The position numbers and the translations under genes are program-made. A model generated the notes under the pieces. It saw nothing but the letters and a program-made list of their open reading frames with translations. It searched no databases and had not been told where the DNA came from. Below, one piece after another: positions 25,518-32,319 of a stretch of DNA of 64,000 nt; within the stretch, counting starts at the first letter, position 1; each line of letters opens with the position of its first letter. This DNA comes from Solidesulfovibrio fructosivorans JJ] (GTDB lineage Bacteria > Desulfobacterota > Desulfovibrionia > Desulfovibrionales > Desulfovibrionaceae): the NCBI RefSeq assembly GCF_000179555.1, contig NZ_AECZ01000008.1, positions 1 through 64,000 on the forward strand. Reading direction: 5' to 3'.

Positions 25518-25832
25518 CTACGCTTTCCGATCAATGATCGCTTCGCTGGCGAAGGCGCGCAGTTTCCTGACGAGTTTGAGCCAGTCGTCGTCGGGGAGTT
25601 TGCGCAGCACTTTGCCTGTGGCGGCGTCGCGGACCACGGCCTGGACGATATTGGTGGCCTGGTCGATGACAAGCCGGATGTCACGGGTGGGGAAAAGGGC
25701 CTCGATGCTGACGGTGTCGGCGTCGGGAAGGGGCGTGCCGTTCTTTGGGGAGGCGGGACGGGCACTCTCCGACGTCCCGGTCGTTTCGGCCGGCAACGGA
25801 TTGGCGGGTTGTGTCGGGTCGATTTCGCTCAT
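25518..25832 (-). CDS. FlaG-like protein
   Basis: The 104 residues are made of a disordered Pro/Ser/Thr-rich N-terminal half and a C-terminal FlaG-type domain (DIRLVIDQATNIVQAVV, then TGKVLRKLPDDDWLKL, matching the FlaG pattern of a beta-hairpin followed by TGEVIRQIP-like residues). FlaG acts with flagellin or the filament cap in other bacteria, but no other flagellar gene is in the window. The assignment rests on this short match. Confidence 0.6.
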   Translation of the reverse strand: MSEIDPTQPANPLPAETTGTSESARPASPKNGTPLPDADTVSIEALFPTRDIRLVIDQATNIVQAVVRDAATGKVLRKLPDDDWLKLVRKLRAFASEAIIDRKA

Positions 25833-25905
25833 GGCCGCTCCCGCGCCGCGTGCTGCTTCCGGGCGGCGCTCCCCATGAATCGATCGGCTGCGGAGGTGGC
25901 GTTCT

Positions 25906-26805
25906 TTAGCCCTGGGGCTGTCCGGTCGGGGTGGGCAGCGGCGAGCGAAAGCGTTGGCGCGCGCCGTCCCAGATGGTCATGAGCACCGAGGCGAGGATGA
26001 GTCCGGCCCCGAGGTACCCCACCAAGTCGAAGCGCTCGCCGAACATGGTATAGGCCAAAATGGCGGCGATGACAGGCTCCATGGTGGCCACCACGGCGGC
26101 CCGGGTGGCTTCCAGGCGCCTCAGCCCGGCGTAGTAGATCGAGTAGGCGCTGTAGGTGGAGAGGAGGGCCAGGGCCAGGCAGGGCACGGCTCCGGCCAGG
26201 GTCGGCCGGGTGAAGTGGACGAAGGGCAAAAGCGTCAACGATCCCACGGGCAGGGCATACAGGAACAGCGTCGGGGTGCGGTAGCGGCCCAGGTAGTATT
26301 TCCCGAAGATGTAATACAGAGCGTAGGTGATTCCGGAAAGCAGGCCAAAGACGATGGCCTTGCTCCCGATGGCCGTATGGCCGCTTGCGCCGGGCCCGAG
26401 GCTCACCCCGGCCACGCCGACGATGGTGGCGACGACGGCGGCCACCTTGTAGCCGCCCATGGGTTCCTTGAGGAAAAACCAGGACAGAAGCGCCACCCAG
26501 GCCGGGGCGGTGTAGAGCAGCACCGAGGCGAGCGCCGCGCCGCCGGCATCCACGGCCACGACGTAGGCCCCGAACAGTCCGGCGATGCCGCACACGCCGA
26601 ATCCGGCCACGGCGGGCAGGTCGCGGGGCGCGATGCGGACTTCCTTATTGGCGATGGCCTGGCCGGCGAAGCAAAACCAGGCCAGGGTGGTGCGCCAGAA
26701 GGCGACTTCCACCGTGTCCATGCCGGCGGCGAACGACAGCTTGGACAGCGGCCCGATAAGTCCCCACAACGAGGCGGCGCACAAAACGTACAGATATCCG
26801 GCCAC
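25906..26805 (-). CDS. EamA-family (drug/metabolite) transporter
   Basis: I start at GTG 26805 with GGGAG five bases upstream, giving 299 residues and ten hydrophobic segments in two EamA repeats (first ending near AGLFGAYVVAVDAGG, second from FGLLSGITYALYYIFGKYYLG). The paired motif SLWGLIGPLSKL opens the first repeat. Members export amino acids or other metabolites; the substrate here is unknown. Open frame upstream of the GTG overlaps the neighbouring promoter and is not coding. Confidence 0.85.
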   Translation of the reverse strand: MAGYLYVLCAASLWGLIGPLSKLSFAAGMDTVEVAFWRTTLAWFCFAGQAIANKEVRIAPRDLPAVAGFGVCGIAGLFGAYVVAVDAGGAALASVLLYTAPAWVALLSWFFLKEPMGGYKVAAVVATIVGVAGVSLGPGASGHTAIGSKAIVFGLLSGITYALYYIFGKYYLGRYRTPTLFLYALPVGSLTLLPFVHFTRPTLAGAVPCLALALLSTYSAYSIYYAGLRRLEATRAAVVATMEPVIAAILAYTMFGERFDLVGYLGAGLILASVLMTIWDGARQRFRSPLPTPTGQPQG

Positions 26806-26982
26806 GGTCGCTCCCGGCCGGACGACATTACCGGCGTGGCAAGGCGCTACCAGAAAGCGGTTGCCATTGAAAGGAAAAAACCCTTGCCTGGAAGCGGAAT
26901 TCGGGCCGATTTGTTGATTGTTTCCGCCGGCCGTACTATTGCTGCAAACGATGCGCCCCGTGTCGGGGCAAAAGGAGCGAGC

Positions 26983-27426
26983 ATGCTGTCGCGCAAACTT
27001 TTCTGCGTCAACGACCCCACCCACGCCGACTTCGGCTGGGCCGCCGAGAGCACGTTTTTCCACATGCGCAAGTACGACGCCTGCGGCAACACCATGGCCC
27101 AGTGGACGTTCCCCGTGGCCGAAAGCGCCCCGGGCGAACTTTCCTGCGCCGTGTGCGGCGGCGCGGTGTTCGTGGCCGGCCTGTCGGCCCAGACGGCCGG
27201 GGATGTGGTGTCGTGCGATTTCCTGGGCCGCTGCCAGTCCGCGCCGGCCGACGCCAACCTGGCCCGGCTGGATGCCCTGGCGGAAAAACTCGCCGCCGTC
27301 GCGAAGCCGGCCGAACGGGCCAGGCTCGCCCCGGCCGTGGCCGCGCTGCTCGACGCCGTGGCCGATAATCCGGCCGCGGCGGAAATCGTTTCACGGCACA
27401 AGCTGGCGGATATTTTCGCCGCTTAG
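26983..27426 (+). CDS. Cysteine-containing small protein of unknown function (147 aa)
   Basis: The start is ATG after AAGGAGCGAGC. The N-terminal 85 residues hold seven Cys or so in spaced pairs (LFCVND, YDACGNT, LSCAVCGGAVF, VVSCDFLGRCQ), suggesting a zinc or iron site. The rest is an Ala-rich helix bundle. I recognise no family. It is 98 bases ahead of fba in the same direction. Confidence 0.55.
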   Translation: MLSRKLFCVNDPTHADFGWAAESTFFHMRKYDACGNTMAQWTFPVAESAPGELSCAVCGGAVFVAGLSAQTAGDVVSCDFLGRCQSAPADANLARLDALAEKLAAVAKPAERARLAPAVAALLDAVADNPAAAEIVSRHKLADIFAA

Positions 27427-27524
27427 GGCCTGTCCGACCATACCGTAACAAACAGGCGCTATCAGGGAGGCTCGCGCCCGGCCCCAGGCGGCCGGCCGTC
27501 GCCCCCGACGCCAAGGAGGATCGC

Positions 27525-28799
27525 ATGACCAAGACGGACCCCGCGTTTGAACAGGCCCTGGCCGTGGGCCGCCCGCCCAACATCAAAAAGCTTTTCCCCA
27601 ATTCCCGGGCGCTTCTCGTCAGCGGCAAGGCCGTGGACAGGGCCATGATCAAAAAGGGCCACGCCATGACCATCGCCGCCAACTCCCGCAGCAGCTTCGT
27701 GCTGCGCGGGGCGCTCATGGCCGCCCAGCGGGCCAACGCCGCCATCATCCTGGAAATCGCCCGGTCCGAGTCCAACTACTGCGACGTCTCCATGTGGAAC
27801 ATCGCCCGCCAGGCCGACCAGGCCGCCAACGAACTGGGCATCACCGTGCCGGTGGCCATCCACGCCGACCACTACGGCATCAAGAAGCCCGGCGACGTGG
27901 CCGAGGCCAAGGTGGAGATCCCGACGCTGTTCGAGGCCGGCATCACCTCCATCGCCATCGACGCCTCCCACCTGCCCGACGCCGACAACCTGGTCGCCAA
28001 CCTCGAGCTCGCTCCCTTCGTGCCGGCCTGGGCCGGCTACGAGACGGAGGTGGGCGAGATCAAGGGCAAGGACGGCCTGTCCACGCCCGAGGAAGCGCTT
28101 TTTCTCATCAAGGGCTTAAACGCCAACGGCTTGCACCCGGACTGGATCGCGCTCAACAACGGCACCACCCACGGCATCGAGGCCTCGGGCAACGGCATCC
28201 AGGTGGACCTGACCGCCCGCATCCACGAGGCCCTGGCCCCCTACGGCATTTCCGGCGCGCAGCACGGCACCTCGGGCAATTCCTCGGAAAAGCTCAAGGA
28301 GATCGCGGCCAAGACCGCCACGACCAAGGCCAACGTGGCCACGGCCCTGCAGATGATCTCCTGGGGCGTGGCCGTCAACGACTACGGCAACGCCATCATG
28401 GACGCGGCCGGCAACTTCATCAAGGAGCCCGAAAAGGGCGTTTCCCCGGAGCTGTGGGAACAGATGGTGGCCTATGCCGACGGCAAGGCGCTTAGGGCCG
28501 GAGACTACAAGAAGCTCAACTGCGCCTTCGAGCACAAGCTCCTGGCCCAGCCGGCGGCGGTGCGCGAACGGATGGCCGGGGCCGTGGCGGAATTCGTCCA
28601 CTGGCTCCTGACCGACGTCTTCAATGCCGCCGACACCGCGCCGCTCGGCATCGAGGCCCTGGTGACGGCCGGTTCCTACGACCTCGGCCCCAAGGCCGAC
28701 CGCATCGAAAACCCGGACGACTGGACCCGCGAGAAGATCGCGCGGCGCGCGGCGGGCATGAGCCGCGACAAGGGTCCGGAGGGCGATTTCGACGATTGA
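27525..28799 (+). CDS. fba: Class II fructose-bisphosphate aldolase family protein
   Basis: It splits fructose 1,6-bisphosphate to two triose phosphates, with a metal ion. The 424 residues are longer than the usual 280-360. Metal and substrate motifs are visible: VAIHADHYGIKK, SIAIDASHLP, ALNNGTTHGIEASG, GISGAQHGTSGNSS. The insert and the C-terminal extension (WLLTDVFNAADTAP) fit a subgroup found in sulfate reducers and other anaerobes. A very good ribosome site (AAGGAGGATCGC) precedes it. Some members of the superfamily use other sugar phosphates, so the exact substrate is inferred. Confidence 0.85.
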   Translation: MTKTDPAFEQALAVGRPPNIKKLFPNSRALLVSGKAVDRAMIKKGHAMTIAANSRSSFVLRGALMAAQRANAAIILEIARSESNYCDVSMWNIARQADQAANELGITVPVAIHADHYGIKKPGDVAEAKVEIPTLFEAGITSIAIDASHLPDADNLVANLELAPFVPAWAGYETEVGEIKGKDGLSTPEEALFLIKGLNANGLHPDWIALNNGTTHGIEASGNGIQVDLTARIHEALAPYGISGAQHGTSGNSSEKLKEIAAKTATTKANVATALQMISWGVAVNDYGNAIMDAAGNFIKEPEKGVSPELWEQMVAYADGKALRAGDYKKLNCAFEHKLLAQPAAVRERMAGAVAEFVHWLLTDVFNAADTAPLGIEALVTAGSYDLGPKADRIENPDDWTREKIARRAAGMSRDKGPEGDFDD

Positions 28800-28910
28800 C
28801 CGGAAGGGCGGATTTTCCCCTTCCCCGTGAATCCGGCCGGGGGCGGTCCCCGGCCGGCACCCGTGGCAGCCAACATGCCGGGCCGGTCGTAACAGCCCAA
28901 GGAGCGCGCC

Positions 28911-29378
28911 ATGGCCATGACCTTGACTTCCAGGGCCTTTGTCCACGAGGACGACATTCCCGAACGCCACACCTGCGACGACGCGGACGTCTCCCCGCCC
29001 CTGACCTTCGGCGACGTCCCGAAAACAGCGGGAAGCCTGGCGCTCGTGTGCGACGATCCCGACGCCCCGGCCGGGGTGTGGGATCATTTCGTGCTCTACA
29101 ACCTCTCCCCGGCCACCCCCGGCCTGCCCGAAGGGCTGCACAGCGCGGAGCGCTATCCCGACGGAAGCCTGTCCGGCCGCAACAGCTGGGGCCGCTACGG
29201 CTACGGCGGCCCATGCCCGCCGCGCGGCGTCCACCGCTACTATTTCACGCTCTACGCCCTCGACGCCATGCTCGACCTGGCCCCGGGCGCGACCAAGGCC
29301 GAGCTTTTGCGCGCGGCCAAGGGCCATATCCTGGCCTCGGCCACGCTCATGGGGCGCTACCGGCGCAAAGGCCGTTAG
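28911..29378 (+). CDS. YbhB/YbcL family (PEBP-like) protein
   Basis: The 155 residues contain the PEBP hallmarks: DVSPPLTFGDVP, ALVCDDPDAPAGVWDHFVLYNL, NSWGRYGYGGPCPPRGVHRY and YFTLYALD. No signal peptide is seen, so it is cytoplasmic. Bacterial members bind anionic or phospholipid-like ligands, but the role is not known. Ribosome site AAGGAGCGCGCC. It stands 111 bases after fba. Confidence 0.9.
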   Translation: MAMTLTSRAFVHEDDIPERHTCDDADVSPPLTFGDVPKTAGSLALVCDDPDAPAGVWDHFVLYNLSPATPGLPEGLHSAERYPDGSLSGRNSWGRYGYGGPCPPRGVHRYYFTLYALDAMLDLAPGATKAELLRAAKGHILASATLMGRYRRKGR

Positions 29379-29388
29379 CGGCCGCCTC

Positions 29389-29491
29389 GTGTCGCGATCC
29401 TAAAAATACGTCAATATTTTTTGAAGAAAAGATAATTATTCAACTCTGCTGTCGTAAAAAAACGCATCCACTTTCTTCTAAAACGCGACAC
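29389..29491. other. AT-rich spacer bounded by an inverted repeat
   Basis: GTGTCGCG (29389-29396) and its complement CGCGACAC (29484-29491) bound about 87 bases that are far richer in A and T than their surroundings. The place is between converging genes. It may be a bidirectional transcription end; no standard terminator is present. Confidence 0.35.
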
Positions 29492-30015
29492 TAGCGCGCC
29501 TGGTCGCGGCGGCTGAGCACCAGGGCCAGGGCCGTCGTCAGCTTGACGAGGTCCTCGTTGTTTTTGCGCACCACCCTGGCCAGCCGTTTGGCCAGGGTCG
29601 TGACCATGCGCACGCCGATGTCCGGCCGGGCGGCGAGCAGGGCGAAAAAGCGGTCGCGGTCGATGCGCAGAAACCGGCAGTCGGTGAGGCAGGTGACGCT
29701 GGCCGAGCGGATGTCGCGGTCGAGAAGCGCCATCTCGCCGAAAAAGGGGCTCTGGGCATCGGAAAGCTCACAGAGCGTCTTGCCGCCGGCCTCGGCGTCC
29801 AGGGCCGGCACGGCGATGCCCTTGAGCACCATGGACTTGCGCACCCGCACCTTGCCCGAGACCAGGATGAACATGTCGTCCCCGGGCGCGCCCTCGACGA
29901 TGACATCCTGGCCGGCCAGCAGCTCCACGGTGTCGAAGGACGGGCGCACGGCGTCCAGATCCTCCGGGGAAAGGCCGGCGAAAAGCTCGGCCTTGGTCCA
30001 GGACGCGCCGCTCAT
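29491..30015 (-). CDS. Cyclic nucleotide-binding domain protein
   Basis: The 174 residues form one cyclic-nucleotide-binding barrel (AGQDVIVEGAPGDDMFILVSGKVRV, then FFGEMALLDRDIRSASVTC as phosphate-binding cassette) and a C-terminal helix (VVRKNNEDLVKLTTALAL). The cassette keeps Gly-Glu and a final Arg-Ser-Ala-Ser, so cAMP or cGMP binding is plausible. There is no DNA-binding domain. It overlaps the K+ channel gene by four bases (ATGA), so the two are very likely partners. Confidence 0.85.
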   Translation of the reverse strand: MSGASWTKAELFAGLSPEDLDAVRPSFDTVELLAGQDVIVEGAPGDDMFILVSGKVRVRKSMVLKGIAVPALDAEAGGKTLCELSDAQSPFFGEMALLDRDIRSASVTCLTDCRFLRIDRDRFFALLAARPDIGVRMVTTLAKRLARVVRKNNEDLVKLTTALALVLSRRDQAR

Positions 30016-31235
30016 GACCGCCCTCCCGCGCCCGCCTGGGTCGCAGGAGCCGGGGCGGCGGCCGGCGCGTCGTGCCCCGTGGCCTGCCCGCCCATGCGCA
30101 AGGCGATCAGGCCGTCAAAGCCCGTCAGCTCCACCCCGTCGCCGGGATTGACCAGCACGCTCGGCCCCTGGCTGGCGATGCGGCCGTCCTGGCCGTAGGC
30201 CGTCAGCATCTCCAAAATAAAGCTGTCCAGGGCCGCGTCCACGTCCAGCAGGTCCTTTATGGCGATGTCCCGGGGCAGCCGGAACACGGCCACCGGCAGT
30301 TCGCCGCTCCCGGCCGCCAGGGCCCGGCCGACGAGCTGGGACCAGGGCAGGCCCTTTTCCTCGGCCGTGAGGTTGCGGGCGTGCATGGGCCGCTCGCCCG
30401 GATGGCCGAGCAGATGCTCCAGAAAATGCCACAGGGCCGGGTGTTCGCCCATGGCCCCGAGCGCCCGGCCGGCCAGTTCGCCGGGAATGAGCGTCACGTC
30501 CACCCCGGCGCGGCTTAAGTGCTTGCGGTTGGATTCGAGCATGGCCTCGGCGTAGAGCCGCAGTTTCGGGGCCATGCTCTTGACGGTCAGGGCGGCAAGC
30601 AGGCTTTGCTGGTCCGCGTCCTCCCGGGTGAGCCCGTCCTGGGACAGGATGTAGGCGGCCCGGGCCGTGATCGGGCTGGCGCGGCCAAGGGTCGGCTCGC
30701 TGGCCGGATTGCCCCGGCAAAAGGCCAGCCGGTCGCCCTGGCCGATGTCGGCGGAAAGCTCGGCAAAGGCTTCGGGGGTGATGGTCGCCACCAGCACCAC
30801 GGCCGGCGTGATCCCGGCCGGGGCCGAGGCGATAAGCGCCCGGAGCAGCTCCGGGGCCTGGGCGTTATATCCCAAAACAAGGCTGTGTCCGGCGGTTTTC
30901 ACTGGCAGGAGCCCCTGGCTTTTGCGGTTTTTGCGTTCGATGAGCACCGAGGCCAGATTGGCGCTCAAGGCCGCCATGACGCCGATACCGGCGACCATGA
31001 TGGCCATGCCGATCAGCCGGCCGGCCACCGTGCCCGGCACGATGTCGCCATAGCCGACCGTGGTCAGGGTGACCATGGCCCACCACAAGGCGTCGAAAAG
31101 CGATTTGCCGCTGTGGCGCAGCTCCAGGAAATAAAACCCGGCCGTGGCCAAAACAAGCATGGCCGCGACCAGCAACAAGGCCGTGGCAAAGGGAGAGGCG
31201 ATAACCCGCCGCCACACGCGCACCGGGTTGGTCAC
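30012..31235 (-). CDS. Two-helix potassium channel with RCK/TrkA-N domain
   Basis: I start at GTG 31235 (VTNPVRVWRR) with GAGGCGACG upstream; the open frame before it is the repeat element. The 407 residues comprise a transmembrane helix, pore helix and selectivity filter TVGYGD (about residues 59-64), second helix (GMAIMVAGIGVMAALSAN), then a Rossmann RCK domain (HSLVLGYNAQAPELLRALI) and a second ligand-binding domain. It resembles MthK-type channels. The C-terminal tail is Ala/Pro-rich. The start codon of the cyclic-nucleotide-binding gene overlaps its stop. Confidence 0.88.
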   Translation of the reverse strand: MTNPVRVWRRVIASPFATALLLVAAMLVLATAGFYFLELRHSGKSLFDALWWAMVTLTTVGYGDIVPGTVAGRLIGMAIMVAGIGVMAALSANLASVLIERKNRKSQGLLPVKTAGHSLVLGYNAQAPELLRALIASAPAGITPAVVLVATITPEAFAELSADIGQGDRLAFCRGNPASEPTLGRASPITARAAYILSQDGLTREDADQQSLLAALTVKSMAPKLRLYAEAMLESNRKHLSRAGVDVTLIPGELAGRALGAMGEHPALWHFLEHLLGHPGERPMHARNLTAEEKGLPWSQLVGRALAAGSGELPVAVFRLPRDIAIKDLLDVDAALDSFILEMLTAYGQDGRIASQGPSVLVNPGDGVELTGFDGLIALRMGGQATGHDAPAAAPAPATQAGAGGRS

Positions 31236-31276
31236 GGCGTCGCCTCGGGATGGGGGGATGGGGAAGATACGGACGA

Positions 31277-31438
31277 GCGAGAGGGGAACCCTTTTTGAAA
31301 AAAGGGTTTCCCCTCTCGCACTCTCCCCTCCCAAAAACTTTTAATGGGCGTCACGTGGGCAACCTCCCCTCTTCTGAAAAAAGTCTTTGGAAAGGGGGCC
31401 TGGGGGGAGAACCTTTCTTCAGAAAGGTTTCCCCCCAG
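31277..31438. repeat. Composite double-hairpin repeat, copy b
   Basis: Hairpin A (31277-31319) pairs GCGAGAGGGG with CCCCTCTCGC around A/T-rich inner stems. Hairpin B (31400-31438) pairs CTGGGGGG with CCCCCCAG. Between them lie CTCTCCCCTCCCAAAAACTT and AAAGTCTTTGGAAAGGGGG, found in all full copies. It lies between two genes read leftward, in the promoter region of the K+ channel. Confidence 0.9.
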
Positions 31439-31459
31439 CGCTTTTCTTCAAAAACCTTG

Positions 31460-32230
31460 TCACGCCCGCAGGTGGGCGCGCCAGGTGTCGACGATTTCCT
31501 TTTCGCGGCGGGCCGGCTCGCTGTCCGGGCCCATGCGGCAGGCCTCCTCGGCCGCCTCGGCCGCCTGCTGCATCCAGCCGCCCTCGCGCAGGCTGCGCGA
31601 AGCCATCACGTACATGAATTCCGGCGCGTCGCCGTAGACGCCCCGCAGAAGCTCCCGATAGCCGCCGCCGAACACCTCGCGCACCAGCTCGTTGCGCTTG
31701 AACATGAGCCGGGCCAGCCAATGGTTCTCCTTCTGGTCGGCCAGATAGAGCGGAAACAGCTTGCGGCACTCGCCGAAAAGAAACCGGATGCGCCGGATTT
31801 CGCGCTGCATGCTCTCGGCGGTCTGCATGAGGAGTTGAAACAGCTCCCGGCTGATGATGAGGTCGGGCTCGGGCAGTTCGCGCTCCTGCATGGACCGGAA
31901 CCAGGGCGCGTAATTTTGCTGCTGATAGGCGTCTTCCTTGAGCTTCATGGACTCGTGGAAGATATAGCCGATGCACCAGTCGAGAAACTGGCCGACAAGG
32001 CTCGACGTGCCGCCGTCGCGGAAGAGATGGTGGGCCGTGTCCTTGAGGCGCCACAAAAGCCCCTTGTTCATCTCCTCGCCGAGCAGATCGCGCAGTTCCT
32101 CGAAAGCCATGGCCCCGCGGCGGTCGAATTCCTGGAAAAGCCCCTCCAGCACCTGCACCGACAGGCAGTAGTCGCGCAGGAGATCGCGGACGAACTCGGC
32201 GCGCTTTTCGTCGAACCAGTTGCTTTGCAT
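31460..32230 (-). CDS. Protein of unknown function (256 aa)
   Basis: It is helical, acidic and rich in aromatic residues (MQSNWFDEKRAEFVRDLL, LDWCIGYIFHESMKLKEDAY, FGECRKLFPLYLAD). It has no membrane segment and no motif I can name. The first half has Cys at LRDYCLSV and LDWCIGY, and the C-terminal helix may be a repeat (AAEAAEEACRMG). A start with GAGGCGGC upstream supports ATG 32230. It lies 89 bases after the Lon-like protease in the same direction and could be part of its operon. Confidence 0.6.
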   Translation of the reverse strand: MQSNWFDEKRAEFVRDLLRDYCLSVQVLEGLFQEFDRRGAMAFEELRDLLGEEMNKGLLWRLKDTAHHLFRDGGTSSLVGQFLDWCIGYIFHESMKLKEDAYQQQNYAPWFRSMQERELPEPDLIISRELFQLLMQTAESMQREIRRIRFLFGECRKLFPLYLADQKENHWLARLMFKRNELVREVFGGGYRELLRGVYGDAPEFMYVMASRSLREGGWMQQAAEAAEEACRMGPDSEPARREKEIVDTWRAHLRA

Positions 32231-32319
32231 GCCGCCTCAAACCTTTTCAACCACAGCTCTCGGTATGATTGAAAAATATGAAGTTATATCGCGGACCTCT
32301 CCCATCTCCGGCCCGCCCT

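Noticed and set aside
29379-29490. Rho-independent terminator between YbhB-type and CNB genes
   Set aside because: The inverted repeat arms are almost 90 bases apart with no hairpin next to a T run, so it does not meet the criteria.
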